Shown here piece after piece: positions 26,179-34,728 of a stretch of DNA of 64,000 bases. Numbering within the stretch: position 1 is the first letter of the stretch; each line of letters starts with the position of its first letter. Where the stretch lies: contig PHBO01000011.1 of assembly GCA_002840645.1 (NCBI GenBank), forward strand, positions 62,001-126,000, given 5' to 3'. The position numbers and the translations under genes were made by a program. The DNA is from Candidatus Cloacimonetes bacterium HGW-Cloacimonetes-3 (GTDB taxonomy: Bacteria; Cloacimonadota; Cloacimonadia; Cloacimonadales; Cloacimonadaceae). Under the pieces are notes generated by a model that was not told the origin of the DNA, searched no databases, and was given only the letters and a program-made list of their open reading frames with translations.

Positions 26179-27420
26179 ATGCGTTTACTGGTATTTATGG
26201 CAGTTCTGCTGCCGGTGATTCTGTTTGCTCAAAGTGCTCCGCCACTGCCACAATCGGCTGCCGGAGGTGGTGGAGCGGTACCCTCCAAGCCTGATTTGCT
26301 GAACCTTGCTTACGAGAACATGATGGCTGGGAATTATGCCAAAGCTGAGGAGCAATACCGCAGCCTGAAGGAAGCGGAGCCGGAAAATCTATCTGCACAC
26401 GAGGGATATCTGTGGGCACTTAATGCGCAGAAGAAGTTTAGTGTTAGCCTGAAGGAATCGGGCAAACTGCTTAAGCAATACCCCGCTAATTCGCAATTCT
26501 ACAATTACCGTGCTTATCCACTTCTGGAAAAGAAGCGTTTGCCTGAAGCACGCTATTTTTATCTGAAAGCAGCCCAAAACCAAGCTGCCAATCCTATTGG
26601 AAATCAGATATCGCAAGAAGGGCTTGCCTATACTTACGATGCTCTGGGGGATTATCTGCGCTATGACAGGCACCTGCAAGCCAACGCTGCTCTTACTCAC
26701 ATCCCTGCACGGAAGCCAAAACCGGAGTTCAGCAGTACCGTAGCTTTCGCACTTCCCGGTAAGGACAAATCTTCCCTAAACTTCGCTCAGGGAGTGGGCT
26801 ACAAAACCTGGCACCTCAGTCTGGGCTATAATGATTTTAGCGTGAACCAAAAGCACTTCCGCTCCCTTACATCTGCTGCTGTAGTTAAGCAATTTATCCC
26901 CTTTGATCTAAAAGCCGGGGCGATACTGATGGATGGCATCGATGAGAGAGTTTACCCCGCCAAGCAAGCAGATATAAGGCTTACCCCGAAGTTATATGCA
27001 GGATCTCTGGTACTGCGACCCGCGGTGATGGCATCTTTCAGCAGTTACTCCCGCTTCGATGTACAGCAGATAAGCTTCCTGCCGGAGTTATTATGGCGGG
27101 ATCTAACTATCAGCTATGCTGCCCATTACAGCTACATGGATAACAAAACTGTAGATGCAGACAGCACTCGCTTTGCCCAGCAAGTACTGATAGCTAAGAG
27201 CATGCCCTGGAATACTACTCTGGGCTTACATTATGGCAGTGGCGACAATTGCTGGATGGTGGATAGCAGCGGCTCTGTAATGGATACATTTGAGCAGCAA
27301 AGCGCCTATTACGGCGTGTCTCTGCTTGTGCCTTTCCTGAACCGCTATTCTATCTATGCCTATCATAACGTACAGGACAACCGTCAATTGTGGTATGCGT
27401 CCTTAACGGTGAGGTATTGA
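26179..27420 (+). CDS. TPR protein with C-terminal outer-membrane beta-barrel (YaiO-like)
   Basis: 413 residues. A signal peptide (MRLLVFMAVLLPVILFAQS) and a Gly-rich linker precede TPR-like helices over about 35-165. Alternating amphipathic strands follow to the end and terminate in ...WYASLTVRY, an aromatic C-terminal residue as in BAM-inserted barrels. TPR-plus-barrel is also the plan of exopolysaccharide or polymer export porins such as PgaA, and of YaiO-type proteins. It starts 3 nt after the previous gene and its stop overlaps the next start by 1 nt. The outer-membrane location is a good inference; the exported or bound substrate is unknown. Confidence 0.75.
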   Translation: MRLLVFMAVLLPVILFAQSAPPLPQSAAGGGGAVPSKPDLLNLAYENMMAGNYAKAEEQYRSLKEAEPENLSAHEGYLWALNAQKKFSVSLKESGKLLKQYPANSQFYNYRAYPLLEKKRLPEARYFYLKAAQNQAANPIGNQISQEGLAYTYDALGDYLRYDRHLQANAALTHIPARKPKPEFSSTVAFALPGKDKSSLNFAQGVGYKTWHLSLGYNDFSVNQKHFRSLTSAAVVKQFIPFDLKAGAILMDGIDERVYPAKQADIRLTPKLYAGSLVLRPAVMASFSSYSRFDVQQISFLPELLWRDLTISYAAHYSYMDNKTVDADSTRFAQQVLIAKSMPWNTTLGLHYGSGDNCWMVDSSGSVMDTFEQQSAYYGVSLLVPFLNRYSIYAYHNVQDNRQLWYASLTVRY

Positions 27421-30161
27421 TGAAGGCTATATATATGTTGAGGCTTAGTACATGCATGCTGTTATGCCTGTTGTTGATAAGTGCCTGCAATAACAGAGAG
27501 GACATCCTGCTACCCCCGAACCTGTCTGCTGCGGAATATCTGGAAGGTAACAAGATAGAAAGCTATGCCAATTACTTAGTGAAATCCGCCAATGACGACA
27601 GCTATTTCTTGCTGGATAAACTGGCAATTGCCGATTCCCTGCTAAACTATGGCGATGTGATAGACTTTCGCAGAGTGCAGAGCCTAAGTGCAAGAGACAG
27701 CCTGGCTGTACAGGATAACGCCGTTGCCAGAAGTAAAACTTACCATCTCAGAATTAGCAGAAACGGACAGCAATTGAACCTGATTGGCAGAATCCCTTTA
27801 GGGCAGGTATATACAGAGCTAACTACCTGCGAGGCACCGTATATTGTAAACTTTGCCTACTACCTGCAAGCAACGGAAGTGCAGCTTACCTATTATGGTA
27901 GTAACCGCGCCTATTTCCCTCTTTTTTCCACAGGTGAATTTGGCGTGTATGATATTCCTGCCACGGAAAACGCAAGCATTACCTTTAACACAAACACTGC
28001 TGTGCATGCCATGCTGATCGGGACTAACGGCAAGCGGCTTGCCGTGAACTTCCCCGCGAGCTATACAGGCGCAGCCGGGCAGATTACGTTAAGCATGGGC
28101 GGAAGCTTAAGCCTTGCAGAGCAAAATACGCTGCAAGGCTTCTTTCCCGATGCAGCCATTAGCACATCTGTAATTAGTATGCAAACAGCCACATCGGTGG
28201 GGACGGCAATTGCTGAGCTATGGTACAAAGACGGTAGTAAAAGCTTTTTTAGCGAGCAATGGGTGTGCCTTGCTCCTCCAGTAGCATATTCGTGGCAATC
28301 TACTAATGATGACACACAAGCTAACAACTGGTGGCAGGACAGCACAGGATTGTACAGCTTTGTGGCAGGGAGCGGGAAGTACTTTCTGCTTAATCCTCTG
28401 GATGCCCAGAGTGATATAGAAATCCCCCTTGACGGCACTTACAATCAGGTATTCTTACAGCAGCTGTGGTTCGATCTGCAAGAGATTAACCTTCCCAATA
28501 CCGTGATGAAAGTTATCCCCAATCCCTATACCTTTGGCACCATAGCAAGCTATTTCAGCGGAAAGCCCTTCATAACTCACGCTGGGAGAAAGGACTTTAA
28601 TATCCAATTCTACGAAGCGGGTAACCCTATCAGGGAATTGCCCAACGATGCCTGGCTGGAATTTGGCTTCCGCGCATCACTACCTCTGGCAGGCACAGAA
28701 AGATTGTTCAGCTGTATTCGAGAAGCAGACGAAGACATCATAACCTACAAAACCCCCTCAGATACGTATGACGCACAACATTTCAGCAGAACAGGCTCAT
28801 ACATATACACGGGCATAAACAGCTCTGCAACATATATCTATGGTGGTTTTAGCGAAGACCAGAACGAGCAGATATTTCCCTATCTGAAAAGCAAGCAATA
28901 CATCCAAACTTCTAAAGCAACCGTAGGCTGGAGCAGCTCTGTAAAAAGTGATTATGAAGAACTAAGGGTAAAGCTCACACCAACCCTGCCTTCGCATCCC
29001 TGGCTGAACGGAGAACCCTTGCAGCTTACTGATAAACAGGCTGTGGCAGAGTGCTATTTCTACAATGCTAATGTGGTGCAAAGCACCTTGCCGGCGGGCT
29101 TTAACCTAAGTATTCCCTATAGCGGAACCGCAGATAAGCTGTTGTTATATAACAATCTCAGCTATCCGCGCCTGAAGCTGTACCACGAATCCACGGCATA
29201 CGAGGGTGATACTTTCCTGTTAACCGACGGCAGTTTAAGCATCTATCCCGAATACCCCGGAACATTGATCGGTGCTTCTGTCACCTATCCTAACCCAATG
29301 TCCCTGCGCACATACCCCACCATGACCTTTGTGCTGGATGAATTGCGGCTCTACACGTATGGAAATGCGGCTGCGGGAACGAGTGCCGTGTTTAGTATAA
29401 ACAAGACCGCAGCTCCGGCAGATCCCTTCAATATTCTCACCAGTCAATACACACTTAGCCAGACTTCTCCGGCATACACGGTTACCACAGCAGAGGAAGC
29501 TGATTATGACACTTTCCAGCCCATGCTGTTTTTCAAACGCAGCCGCAGCCGAAACCTTCTGTTCTACGAGCGAACCGGCACACCCTACCGCTTGTATTCT
29601 TATACTGAGAGCAGCAGCTACAGTCCCTGGAACTTCATGATAGATGGAGCTTACAACGGCATCTCCCTAAGCTATAATGGCACTTATGCTTCCTACTCGG
29701 AAGCTGCTGTCCACAGCAATGTTACCCACACAGTGAAAGGCTTTGGGCAGGATATTTACCTATCTCTTTATCAGGCGCAGTTCGTGCTGCCAAGCTATTT
29801 CATGGAGGGAGCGGTACCACAGAATACGGTATTGGAGCTAAAGAAGTTAAGCTCCCTGCCTGGCACAACAGATTTGCTGTCCGCCTATCAATTGCAATTT
29901 ACCCAGCCCAATGGAATGCCCATATACCCGGATTTCTATAATGTTATTGGCGCGCCGCAAGAGCCTTACATCTACCTACCCATCAGCGATGTAAGTGCCA
30001 TTTCCAGCGCAAGATTGTTTTACCGGAATCAGTTTGGTCAGATAACGGAACTAAACCGCGTGCAGAGCTTTGGTGATAATTATGCAGAAGAATACACAGT
30101 GTTTGGCAACTGTTTTATCTGCACTGTCCCCAATACGGGGATATTTTACATCACAAGGTAG
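27420..30161 (+). CDS. Large lipoprotein of unknown function, last gene of the operon
   Basis: 913 residues from ATG 27420, which overlaps the upstream stop (TGATG). An earlier in-frame start lies inside the upstream gene. The signal peptide ends in the lipobox LLISACNN. The rest is rich in Thr, Ser, Tyr and Asn with beta-type patterns and no motif I recognise, so probably a multi-domain surface or periplasmic beta protein. Close coupling with the TPR-barrel gene suggests the two act together at the outer membrane. It converges on a minus-strand Sel1 gene 22 nt away. Confidence 0.75.
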   Translation: MKAIYMLRLSTCMLLCLLLISACNNREDILLPPNLSAAEYLEGNKIESYANYLVKSANDDSYFLLDKLAIADSLLNYGDVIDFRRVQSLSARDSLAVQDNAVARSKTYHLRISRNGQQLNLIGRIPLGQVYTELTTCEAPYIVNFAYYLQATEVQLTYYGSNRAYFPLFSTGEFGVYDIPATENASITFNTNTAVHAMLIGTNGKRLAVNFPASYTGAAGQITLSMGGSLSLAEQNTLQGFFPDAAISTSVISMQTATSVGTAIAELWYKDGSKSFFSEQWVCLAPPVAYSWQSTNDDTQANNWWQDSTGLYSFVAGSGKYFLLNPLDAQSDIEIPLDGTYNQVFLQQLWFDLQEINLPNTVMKVIPNPYTFGTIASYFSGKPFITHAGRKDFNIQFYEAGNPIRELPNDAWLEFGFRASLPLAGTERLFSCIREADEDIITYKTPSDTYDAQHFSRTGSYIYTGINSSATYIYGGFSEDQNEQIFPYLKSKQYIQTSKATVGWSSSVKSDYEELRVKLTPTLPSHPWLNGEPLQLTDKQAVAECYFYNANVVQSTLPAGFNLSIPYSGTADKLLLYNNLSYPRLKLYHESTAYEGDTFLLTDGSLSIYPEYPGTLIGASVTYPNPMSLRTYPTMTFVLDELRLYTYGNAAAGTSAVFSINKTAAPADPFNILTSQYTLSQTSPAYTVTTAEEADYDTFQPMLFFKRSRSRNLLFYERTGTPYRLYSYTESSSYSPWNFMIDGAYNGISLSYNGTYASYSEAAVHSNVTHTVKGFGQDIYLSLYQAQFVLPSYFMEGAVPQNTVLELKKLSSLPGTTDLLSAYQLQFTQPNGMPIYPDFYNVIGAPQEPYIYLPISDVSAISSARLFYRNQFGQITELNRVQSFGDNYAEEYTVFGNCFICTVPNTGIFYITR

Positions 30162-30183
30162 CTATACCGCTTCTCAGGATTGT

Positions 30184-30849
30184 TTAGCGTTCCTCTCTGT
30201 GTGCATCCATCCATTTCATAGCGCGGGCTTTCACCTTTTTAATCGCAGCCGGTTTCAGCTGCCTGGCGATAACCTCGATACTATCGTAAGATTCATCCCA
30301 GGAATCCGGGAAGCACAGCAGTATCCAGAAATAGGCTTCTTTGACATTCTTTTTAACGCCCTTGCCTTCCAGATAGCATGAACTTAAAGCGAATTTGGCA
30401 TCGCTAACGTTTTGGTCTGCTGCCAATTGATACCAATAAACCGCTGTCTTCATGTCTTGTGGCACCCCTGAACCCTGTTCGTAGCATTGACCAAGGCTAA
30501 ACTGTGCATTGGGATCGCCCTGTCGTGCAGCTTTGTTCCACCAAGCCACGGCTTTCGCCATTTCTGCCTCGGAATAAATATCTGCACTAAAATCTCCCAT
30601 CCAGTTTTGGGCTGCGGGAAAGCCTTTCTCGGCAGCTTCACTAATCATGCTGTAACCCTGAGATAAGTCCATCTTAACGCCTCTGCCCAGGATATAATAA
30701 ACACCAGCATAATAAATTGCTTCTATATCGCCTTTTTCTGCTTCGATACGGTACTTCTCGAATTCTGCGGTTTCATCCGTATCCCATTCACTTGCTATCA
30801 AATTGCCTAAAATGCAGCAAACGATAACAAACATCCATAGCTTCTTCAT
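30184..30849 (-). CDS. Secreted Sel1-like repeat protein
   Basis: 221 residues from ATG 30849, preceded by AGGGAG; an earlier ATG adds 12 residues before the signal peptide (MKKLWMFVIVCCILGNLIAS). Four to five Sel1 repeats follow, with pattern units AEKGDIEAIYYAGVYYILGRG, AAEKGFPAAQNWMGDF, AARQGDPNAQFSLGQCYEQG and AADQNVSDAKFALSSCYLEG. It is a periplasmic interaction protein related to the truncated gene at 1-188. No role can be assigned. Confidence 0.88.
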   Translation of the reverse strand: MKKLWMFVIVCCILGNLIASEWDTDETAEFEKYRIEAEKGDIEAIYYAGVYYILGRGVKMDLSQGYSMISEAAEKGFPAAQNWMGDFSADIYSEAEMAKAVAWWNKAARQGDPNAQFSLGQCYEQGSGVPQDMKTAVYWYQLAADQNVSDAKFALSSCYLEGKGVKKNVKEAYFWILLCFPDSWDESYDSIEVIARQLKPAAIKKVKARAMKWMDAHREER

Positions 30850-30939
30850 GGATAACTCCCTATAGCAATCATTGTTGTTGCACATTTTTTAGCTGTAAAC
30901 GAAATAGTCAAGCAAAACTTCCTTGCTTGAATTACTTAT

Positions 30940-30986
30940 GCATTACGCATGAATTACGGATGCGATGCGTATTTCATGCGTAATGC
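30940..30986. repeat. 14-bp perfect inverted repeat upstream of the Sel1 gene
   Basis: GCATTACGCATGAA (30940-30953) and its exact complement (30973-30986) flank a 19-nt centre that itself contains GATGCGATGCG. The ATTACGCA core is shared with the inverted repeat at 3550-3584. Confidence 0.7.
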
Positions 30987-31025
30987 TACCCTAATTGCAG
31001 CAAGCGCCAGCTTGTAAAACTTTTA

Positions 31026-31457
31026 TTAGCCGCTGCTTAGGCTTTCAAGCCGCTCCACAATCCTGGCATGTATATCATCTCTGCAAGCACGAAAAGAGCT
31101 AACTACCTCTTCCTCGGGGGCTTTGCCGTATAGAACGGGATCGGCTATGCTGATGTGCACCATCTTTACCGGTTTTGGGAAGATAGGGCAGTTACGCTTT
31201 GCATGGTCGCAAACACTTATCACCAAGTCCAGATCGTCCATGTACAAAAACTCCGTGATACCCTTGGATTTCAAGTAGCCTGTTTCTATCCCCAGTTCCT
31301 GTAATACCTGTATAGACCGGGGATGCACGTGAGAGGGATGTGTCCCCGCAGAAAACGCCTGCCAGGTATCCCCGAAATAGTGGTTTATCAAAGCTTCTGC
31401 CATAACGCTGCGGCAGGAATTGCCGGTGCAAAGAATCAGCACTTTCTTCTGTGTCAC
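31026..31457 (-). CDS. arsC: Arsenate reductase, thioredoxin-coupled low-molecular-weight phosphatase type
   Basis: 143 residues. It reduces arsenate to arsenite. The P-loop is C10-TGNSC-R16 (CTGNSCRS) and the redox pair is C83 and C90 in SVCDHAKRNCP, the spacing known from S. aureus pI258 ArsC (C10, C82, C89). DPVLYG carries the conserved catalytic Asp region. It is the last gene of the minus-strand operon led by an ArsR-type regulator, and the neighbouring thioredoxin-like genes could supply electrons. The family also contains tyrosine phosphatases, but the Cys triad argues for the reductase. Confidence 0.93.
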   Translation of the reverse strand: MTQKKVLILCTGNSCRSVMAEALINHYFGDTWQAFSAGTHPSHVHPRSIQVLQELGIETGYLKSKGITEFLYMDDLDLVISVCDHAKRNCPIFPKPVKMVHISIADPVLYGKAPEEEVVSSFRACRDDIHARIVERLESLSSG

Positions 31458-31459
31458 AT

Positions 31460-31855
31460 TTATTCCTTTTTCGCAGGTTTTCGCTTTATCCCCATATGCG
31501 TATCCAGCATCTTGATCATCTCATCTTTGGGGTAGAATCCTTCATGGCGGCTAAATTCCTTGCCGTCCTTATCCAGAAACACCTGGGTGGGGATAACACG
31601 CACTTTATACTTTGTGGACATAGCCTTGTTTTCCGGCTTCCAGACATCGTAGAAGATCACTTCTATCTTATCGCCATACACCGCTTCCACTTCCTTCATC
31701 ACAGGCTGCATCATCTTGCAGGGAATGCAGTTAACAGAGCCAAGCTCAATGAAGGTAACCAGTGGCTTGGGTGGTTTTACCTTGGCACTTAACTCTGTGC
31801 AGCAAAGAAAAAGCACTAAGCTAAGGAGGAGGATTGCATGCCATAATCTATTCAT
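31460..31855 (-). CDS. Secreted thioredoxin-fold protein of the ArsR operon
   Basis: 131 residues from ATG 31855, behind AAAGGAC; a start 14 codons upstream lies before the signal sequence and lacks a site. The signal peptide (MNRLWHAILLLSLVLFLCC) precedes a thioredoxin fold with the active site C43-IPC (VNCIPCKMMQPVM) and the cis-Pro VRVIPTQVFLDKDG. It is likely periplasmic and kept reduced by the CcdA-like membrane protein of the same operon. It starts 2 nt upstream of the DGC gene's end. Confidence 0.88.
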   Translation of the reverse strand: MNRLWHAILLLSLVLFLCCTELSAKVKPPKPLVTFIELGSVNCIPCKMMQPVMKEVEAVYGDKIEVIFYDVWKPENKAMSTKYKVRVIPTQVFLDKDGKEFSRHEGFYPKDEMIKMLDTHMGIKRKPAKKE

Positions 31856-31856
31856 T

Positions 31857-32276
31857 CTATAGTCCTTTGTCTGATACTTTTTGCACAAGTATATCAATTA
31901 GAGCGGGATCAAAGCTAAATGTGCCTTCTTTCTTGATGCCCAACTGCGTAATGATTACATGTTTATAGTTTGTTTTACCCTGCTTATCAAACATTTTCTT
32001 CAGGCAAGCTACTGCACAGCCATCGATCAGCAGGTCTTTGGGCGTATCGGGAGCAGTAACACTTCCACAGGCACAATCCCCCGCGCCTACGCAAACAGCG
32101 CAGCCCATCTTATACTTGCCTGCAAGGTGCAAAGCCTTGGTTAGCTCCAGAGTTATAATCCCTACATTGCTGGCTCCCGTGCATGCATAAACGCTTGCCG
32201 GAGCATCATTGGTAACGCAGCCGGTGTCACAGCTGATATTGCTGCTGCTGCCACAATCGCATTTACATTCAGCCAC
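31857..32276 (-). CDS. DGC-domain putative zinc-binding protein
   Basis: 139 residues, Cys-rich. The N-terminus starts with a metal-binding-looking CKCDCGSSSNISCDTGC. Other motifs are VYACTGASNVG, MGCAVCVGAGDCAC and LLIDGCAVACLKKMF, which gives the DGC family its name. The biochemical role is unknown; members are often found beside ArsR, permease and thioredoxin-like genes, as here. Metal or arsenite handling is plausible but unproven. Confidence 0.82.
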   Translation of the reverse strand: MAECKCDCGSSSNISCDTGCVTNDAPASVYACTGASNVGIITLELTKALHLAGKYKMGCAVCVGAGDCACGSVTAPDTPKDLLIDGCAVACLKKMFDKQGKTNYKHVIITQLGIKKEGTFSFDPALIDILVQKVSDKGL

Positions 32277-32279
32277 GGG

Positions 32280-32519
32280 TTACATTCCTTTATTGATGAA
32301 AGCTTTCACATCTGAGGGAGACAACAGCTTACCGCTGGAGACCACCTTCTCATCTATCACCAGTGCGGGGGTCGTCATCACGCCATAAGCCATGATGGCA
32401 GTTAGATCGGTAACCTTTTCCACGGTAGCGGCAACACCGCTTTCGGCGATTGCTTTGTTCACGTTTTCTTCCAGCTTCTTGCATTTGCTGCAGCCGCTGC
32501 CAAGTACTTTAATGATCAT
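32280..32519 (-). CDS. Small redox-active disulfide protein (thioredoxin_3/TM0996-MTH895 type)
   Basis: 79 residues. MIIKVLGSGCSKCKKLEENV carries the C10-SK-C13 active site, and VMTTPALVIDEKVV has the cis-Pro loop. It is cytoplasmic, without a signal peptide. It lies between the DGC and CcdA-like genes with gaps of 3 and 11 nt. It probably passes electrons from cytoplasmic thioredoxin to the membrane protein or to ArsC. Confidence 0.93.
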   Translation of the reverse strand: MIIKVLGSGCSKCKKLEENVNKAIAESGVAATVEKVTDLTAIMAYGVMTTPALVIDEKVVSSGKLLSPSDVKAFINKGM

Positions 32520-32530
32520 GATAAACTCCT

Positions 32531-33226
32531 TTATTTGAAGATAAGATATACTCCGGCAGCGATTACCAGCACTGCACAGAGACGTTTTAAGATTATTAAG
32601 CCGCGTGACCCTTCATTCCAGTTCAGCACTTTTTGCACCATGCCAAGCGAAGTTCCGGCAAATACTATCACCATGCAATGTCCCACTCCATACACCAGCA
32701 TAATGATAATCGCCATGGGCATATTGGTAGCTCCCAGGCTGAATGCCAGCGTCAAAACAGGTGCCATAAAGGCAAAAGCACAAGGTCCCAGTGCCAAACC
32801 GAACAACAAGCCTACGATGAATACCACCAAAGGCTTGGTGCCATCAGGCTTCAACTTTGAGATAAATGAGATGCTGCCGATAGGAATGATATCCAGCAGC
32901 AGGATCCCACCCAGACACAAAGCTATGCCAAAGATTAAGTTTGCATGGCTGCCCAGATCACCCAGCATCCTGCCTAAAAGAGCAGTGATAACCCCGATCA
33001 GGGCGATACTTAGCAATACTCCCACGGAAAACAGCAGGCTTAAGCGAAAGGTCTGTTTTATGCTTAGCGTTCGTTTCCCCATCAGCATTGCCACTACCAG
33101 GGGGATGCTGGAAAGATGGCAGGGGCTTAGCAGCACACTCGCAATACCCCACAAAAAGCTTGCCAGCGCAGCTATGGCAAGATTGCCGTAAAGGGCAGTG
33201 TACAGGGAGTTGAAGATGCCTTCCAT
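32531..33226 (-). CDS. CcdA/DsbD-type membrane electron-transfer protein
   Basis: 231 residues with six hydrophobic segments. It matches the cytochrome c biogenesis/DsbD transmembrane family: LLSPCHLSSIPLVVAML near residue 31-47 contains the first conserved Cys-Pro, and LALGPCAFAFMAPVL near 144-158 the second. These two Cys carry reducing power across the membrane to periplasmic thioredoxins such as the 31460 protein. It starts directly after the permease stop (0-nt gap). Confidence 0.9.
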   Translation of the reverse strand: MEGIFNSLYTALYGNLAIAALASFLWGIASVLLSPCHLSSIPLVVAMLMGKRTLSIKQTFRLSLLFSVGVLLSIALIGVITALLGRMLGDLGSHANLIFGIALCLGGILLLDIIPIGSISFISKLKPDGTKPLVVFIVGLLFGLALGPCAFAFMAPVLTLAFSLGATNMPMAIIIMLVYGVGHCMVIVFAGTSLGMVQKVLNWNEGSRGLIILKRLCAVLVIAAGVYLIFK

Positions 33227-34195
33227 TTACATTATCCAGTTGAACAAATAGCCAGTGAACACTATTCCCGATCCCACGATGGCGATGAAGATCATCAATA
33301 ATCTTGGTTTCAACACTCTGCGCAGCAGAATCATCTCCGGCAAGCTGAGGGCTGTTACCGCCATCATGAACGCCAGTGAGGTGCCCATTGCCACTCCGGC
33401 ACGGGTAAGCTCGCTAACCAAGGGAATCACACCTGCCGCATTGGCGTACAACGGAATCCCTACCAGCACCGCGACCAGCACCGCAAAGGGATTACCTTTG
33501 CCTGCCAGATGAGCTAATGCATTTGCCGGCACCCAACCATGCATGATGCCGCCAATTCCTATGCCGATAACCACATATATCCATATTTTCTTTAGCAGTT
33601 CCCAGGTGAAGCTCCAGGCATCCTGCAATCTTTCTTTTTGGGAAGGCGTTGCCATTTCCGTAGCGGCACCAACCTTCATTTGCCAAACCTTGTCTTCCAC
33701 ATAGCGTTCCAGCTTCAGTCTGCCGATGATCATCCCGCTAATGATGGCGATAAGCTCTCCGGAGATCACATAGATCAGGGCTATCTTCCAGCCGAATAAC
33801 ACATAAAGCAAGCCTAATGCCACTTCATTAACCATCGGTGCGGCAATTAGATAACTAAAGGTTACTCCCAGAGGGATGCCTGCTTCCACAAAACCAATGA
33901 ACAGCGGTACGGCGGAGCAGCTGCAAAAAGGAGTTACTATTCCCAACAGCGCTGCCATAATGTGCCCGACAAAGGTGCTGCCTTTCCGCTTTGCCAGAAT
34001 CGCCTTGGTGCGCTCCGGCGGGAAGTAGCTGCGGATGTAAGTTATTACTACAATAATGACCGATAGCAAGATGAATATCTTGATCGTATCAAACAAAAAG
34101 AATTGCAGAGCCGAAGCCCAGTGATTTGCCTCATCCATCCCAAACAGGCTATATACCATCCACTTTGTGATAGCATCCCACCATCCAAACATCAT
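33227..34195 (-). CDS. Permease of the DUF318/ArsP_1 family
   Basis: 322 residues with about eight membrane helices. The conserved core GIVTPFCSCSAVPLFIGFVEAGIPLG carries the CSC motif characteristic of ArsP_1/PF03773 proteins. GIPLYANAAGVIPLV is the second repeat. Members export organoarsenicals or other metalloid compounds, but many are uncharacterised. It lies 4 nt after the arsR-like gene, so it is its direct target. The exact substrate cannot be read from sequence. Confidence 0.9.
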   Translation of the reverse strand: MMFGWWDAITKWMVYSLFGMDEANHWASALQFFLFDTIKIFILLSVIIVVITYIRSYFPPERTKAILAKRKGSTFVGHIMAALLGIVTPFCSCSAVPLFIGFVEAGIPLGVTFSYLIAAPMVNEVALGLLYVLFGWKIALIYVISGELIAIISGMIIGRLKLERYVEDKVWQMKVGAATEMATPSQKERLQDAWSFTWELLKKIWIYVVIGIGIGGIMHGWVPANALAHLAGKGNPFAVLVAVLVGIPLYANAAGVIPLVSELTRAGVAMGTSLAFMMAVTALSLPEMILLRRVLKPRLLMIFIAIVGSGIVFTGYLFNWIM

Positions 34196-34199
34196 CGCC

Positions 34200-34478
34200 T
34201 CACTTCATCTTTCTCATACAGGAATAAAAGTCCAATACGCAAGGACACAGCAAGCTGTAAAACACTTGGTTATTATGCTTGCGGCTGGAGATAATCCCTG
34301 CTTGTTTTAGTACAGACAGGTGTTTGGATACAGTGGACATGTCTAATCCTATATGTGCCTGTAGTTCGCATACACATTGCTCTTTTTCCTTTAACATATC
34401 CAGAATGAACAAGCGGGTGGGGTTTGCCATCGCTTTCATTATCACAGTCATCTGTACGTATTTGCTATCATTTCTCAT
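34200..34478 (-). CDS. ArsR-family metalloregulator
   Basis: 92 residues from ATG 34478, which follows CGAGGAA at good spacing; the frame is open further but without a site. The winged helix is clear: AMANPTRLFILDMLKEKEQCVCEL with LDMSTVSKHLSVLKQAGII as recognition helix. Cysteines that may bind As(III) or another soft metal are C35 and C37 in the ELCVC-type alpha3 motif, and C78, C80 and C87 near the C-terminus (CPCVLDFYSC). It heads the operon ending in arsC and should repress it until metalloid binds. The divergent neighbour is nadC. Confidence 0.92.
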   Translation of the reverse strand: MRNDSKYVQMTVIMKAMANPTRLFILDMLKEKEQCVCELQAHIGLDMSTVSKHLSVLKQAGIISSRKHNNQVFYSLLCPCVLDFYSCMRKMK

Positions 34479-34728
34479 TGGTTCCTCGTTTATGTTTAAA
34501 CCGTATTTTGCCACTTTGCCAAATAGCCAAGATTGGTCAAGCTTTTTTTCTTGCTTCTTATCGACATCTGACACTAAGCCCACCATGATAAGACCTTTGA
34601 ATAATCGGAACGTTGAATTTATTCGGCTGGACAGCAAGATTTATCTGGTGAGAAGCATTCGCACATTTGTGCTTGACATATATGGCATTACGAAATAATC
34701 GGTTCTTTCCAAAGAGGATAGATTATAT

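Noticed and set aside
32535-33191. 218-residue frame antisense to the CcdA-like gene
   Set aside because: Overlaps a well-supported membrane protein gene; no independent signal.
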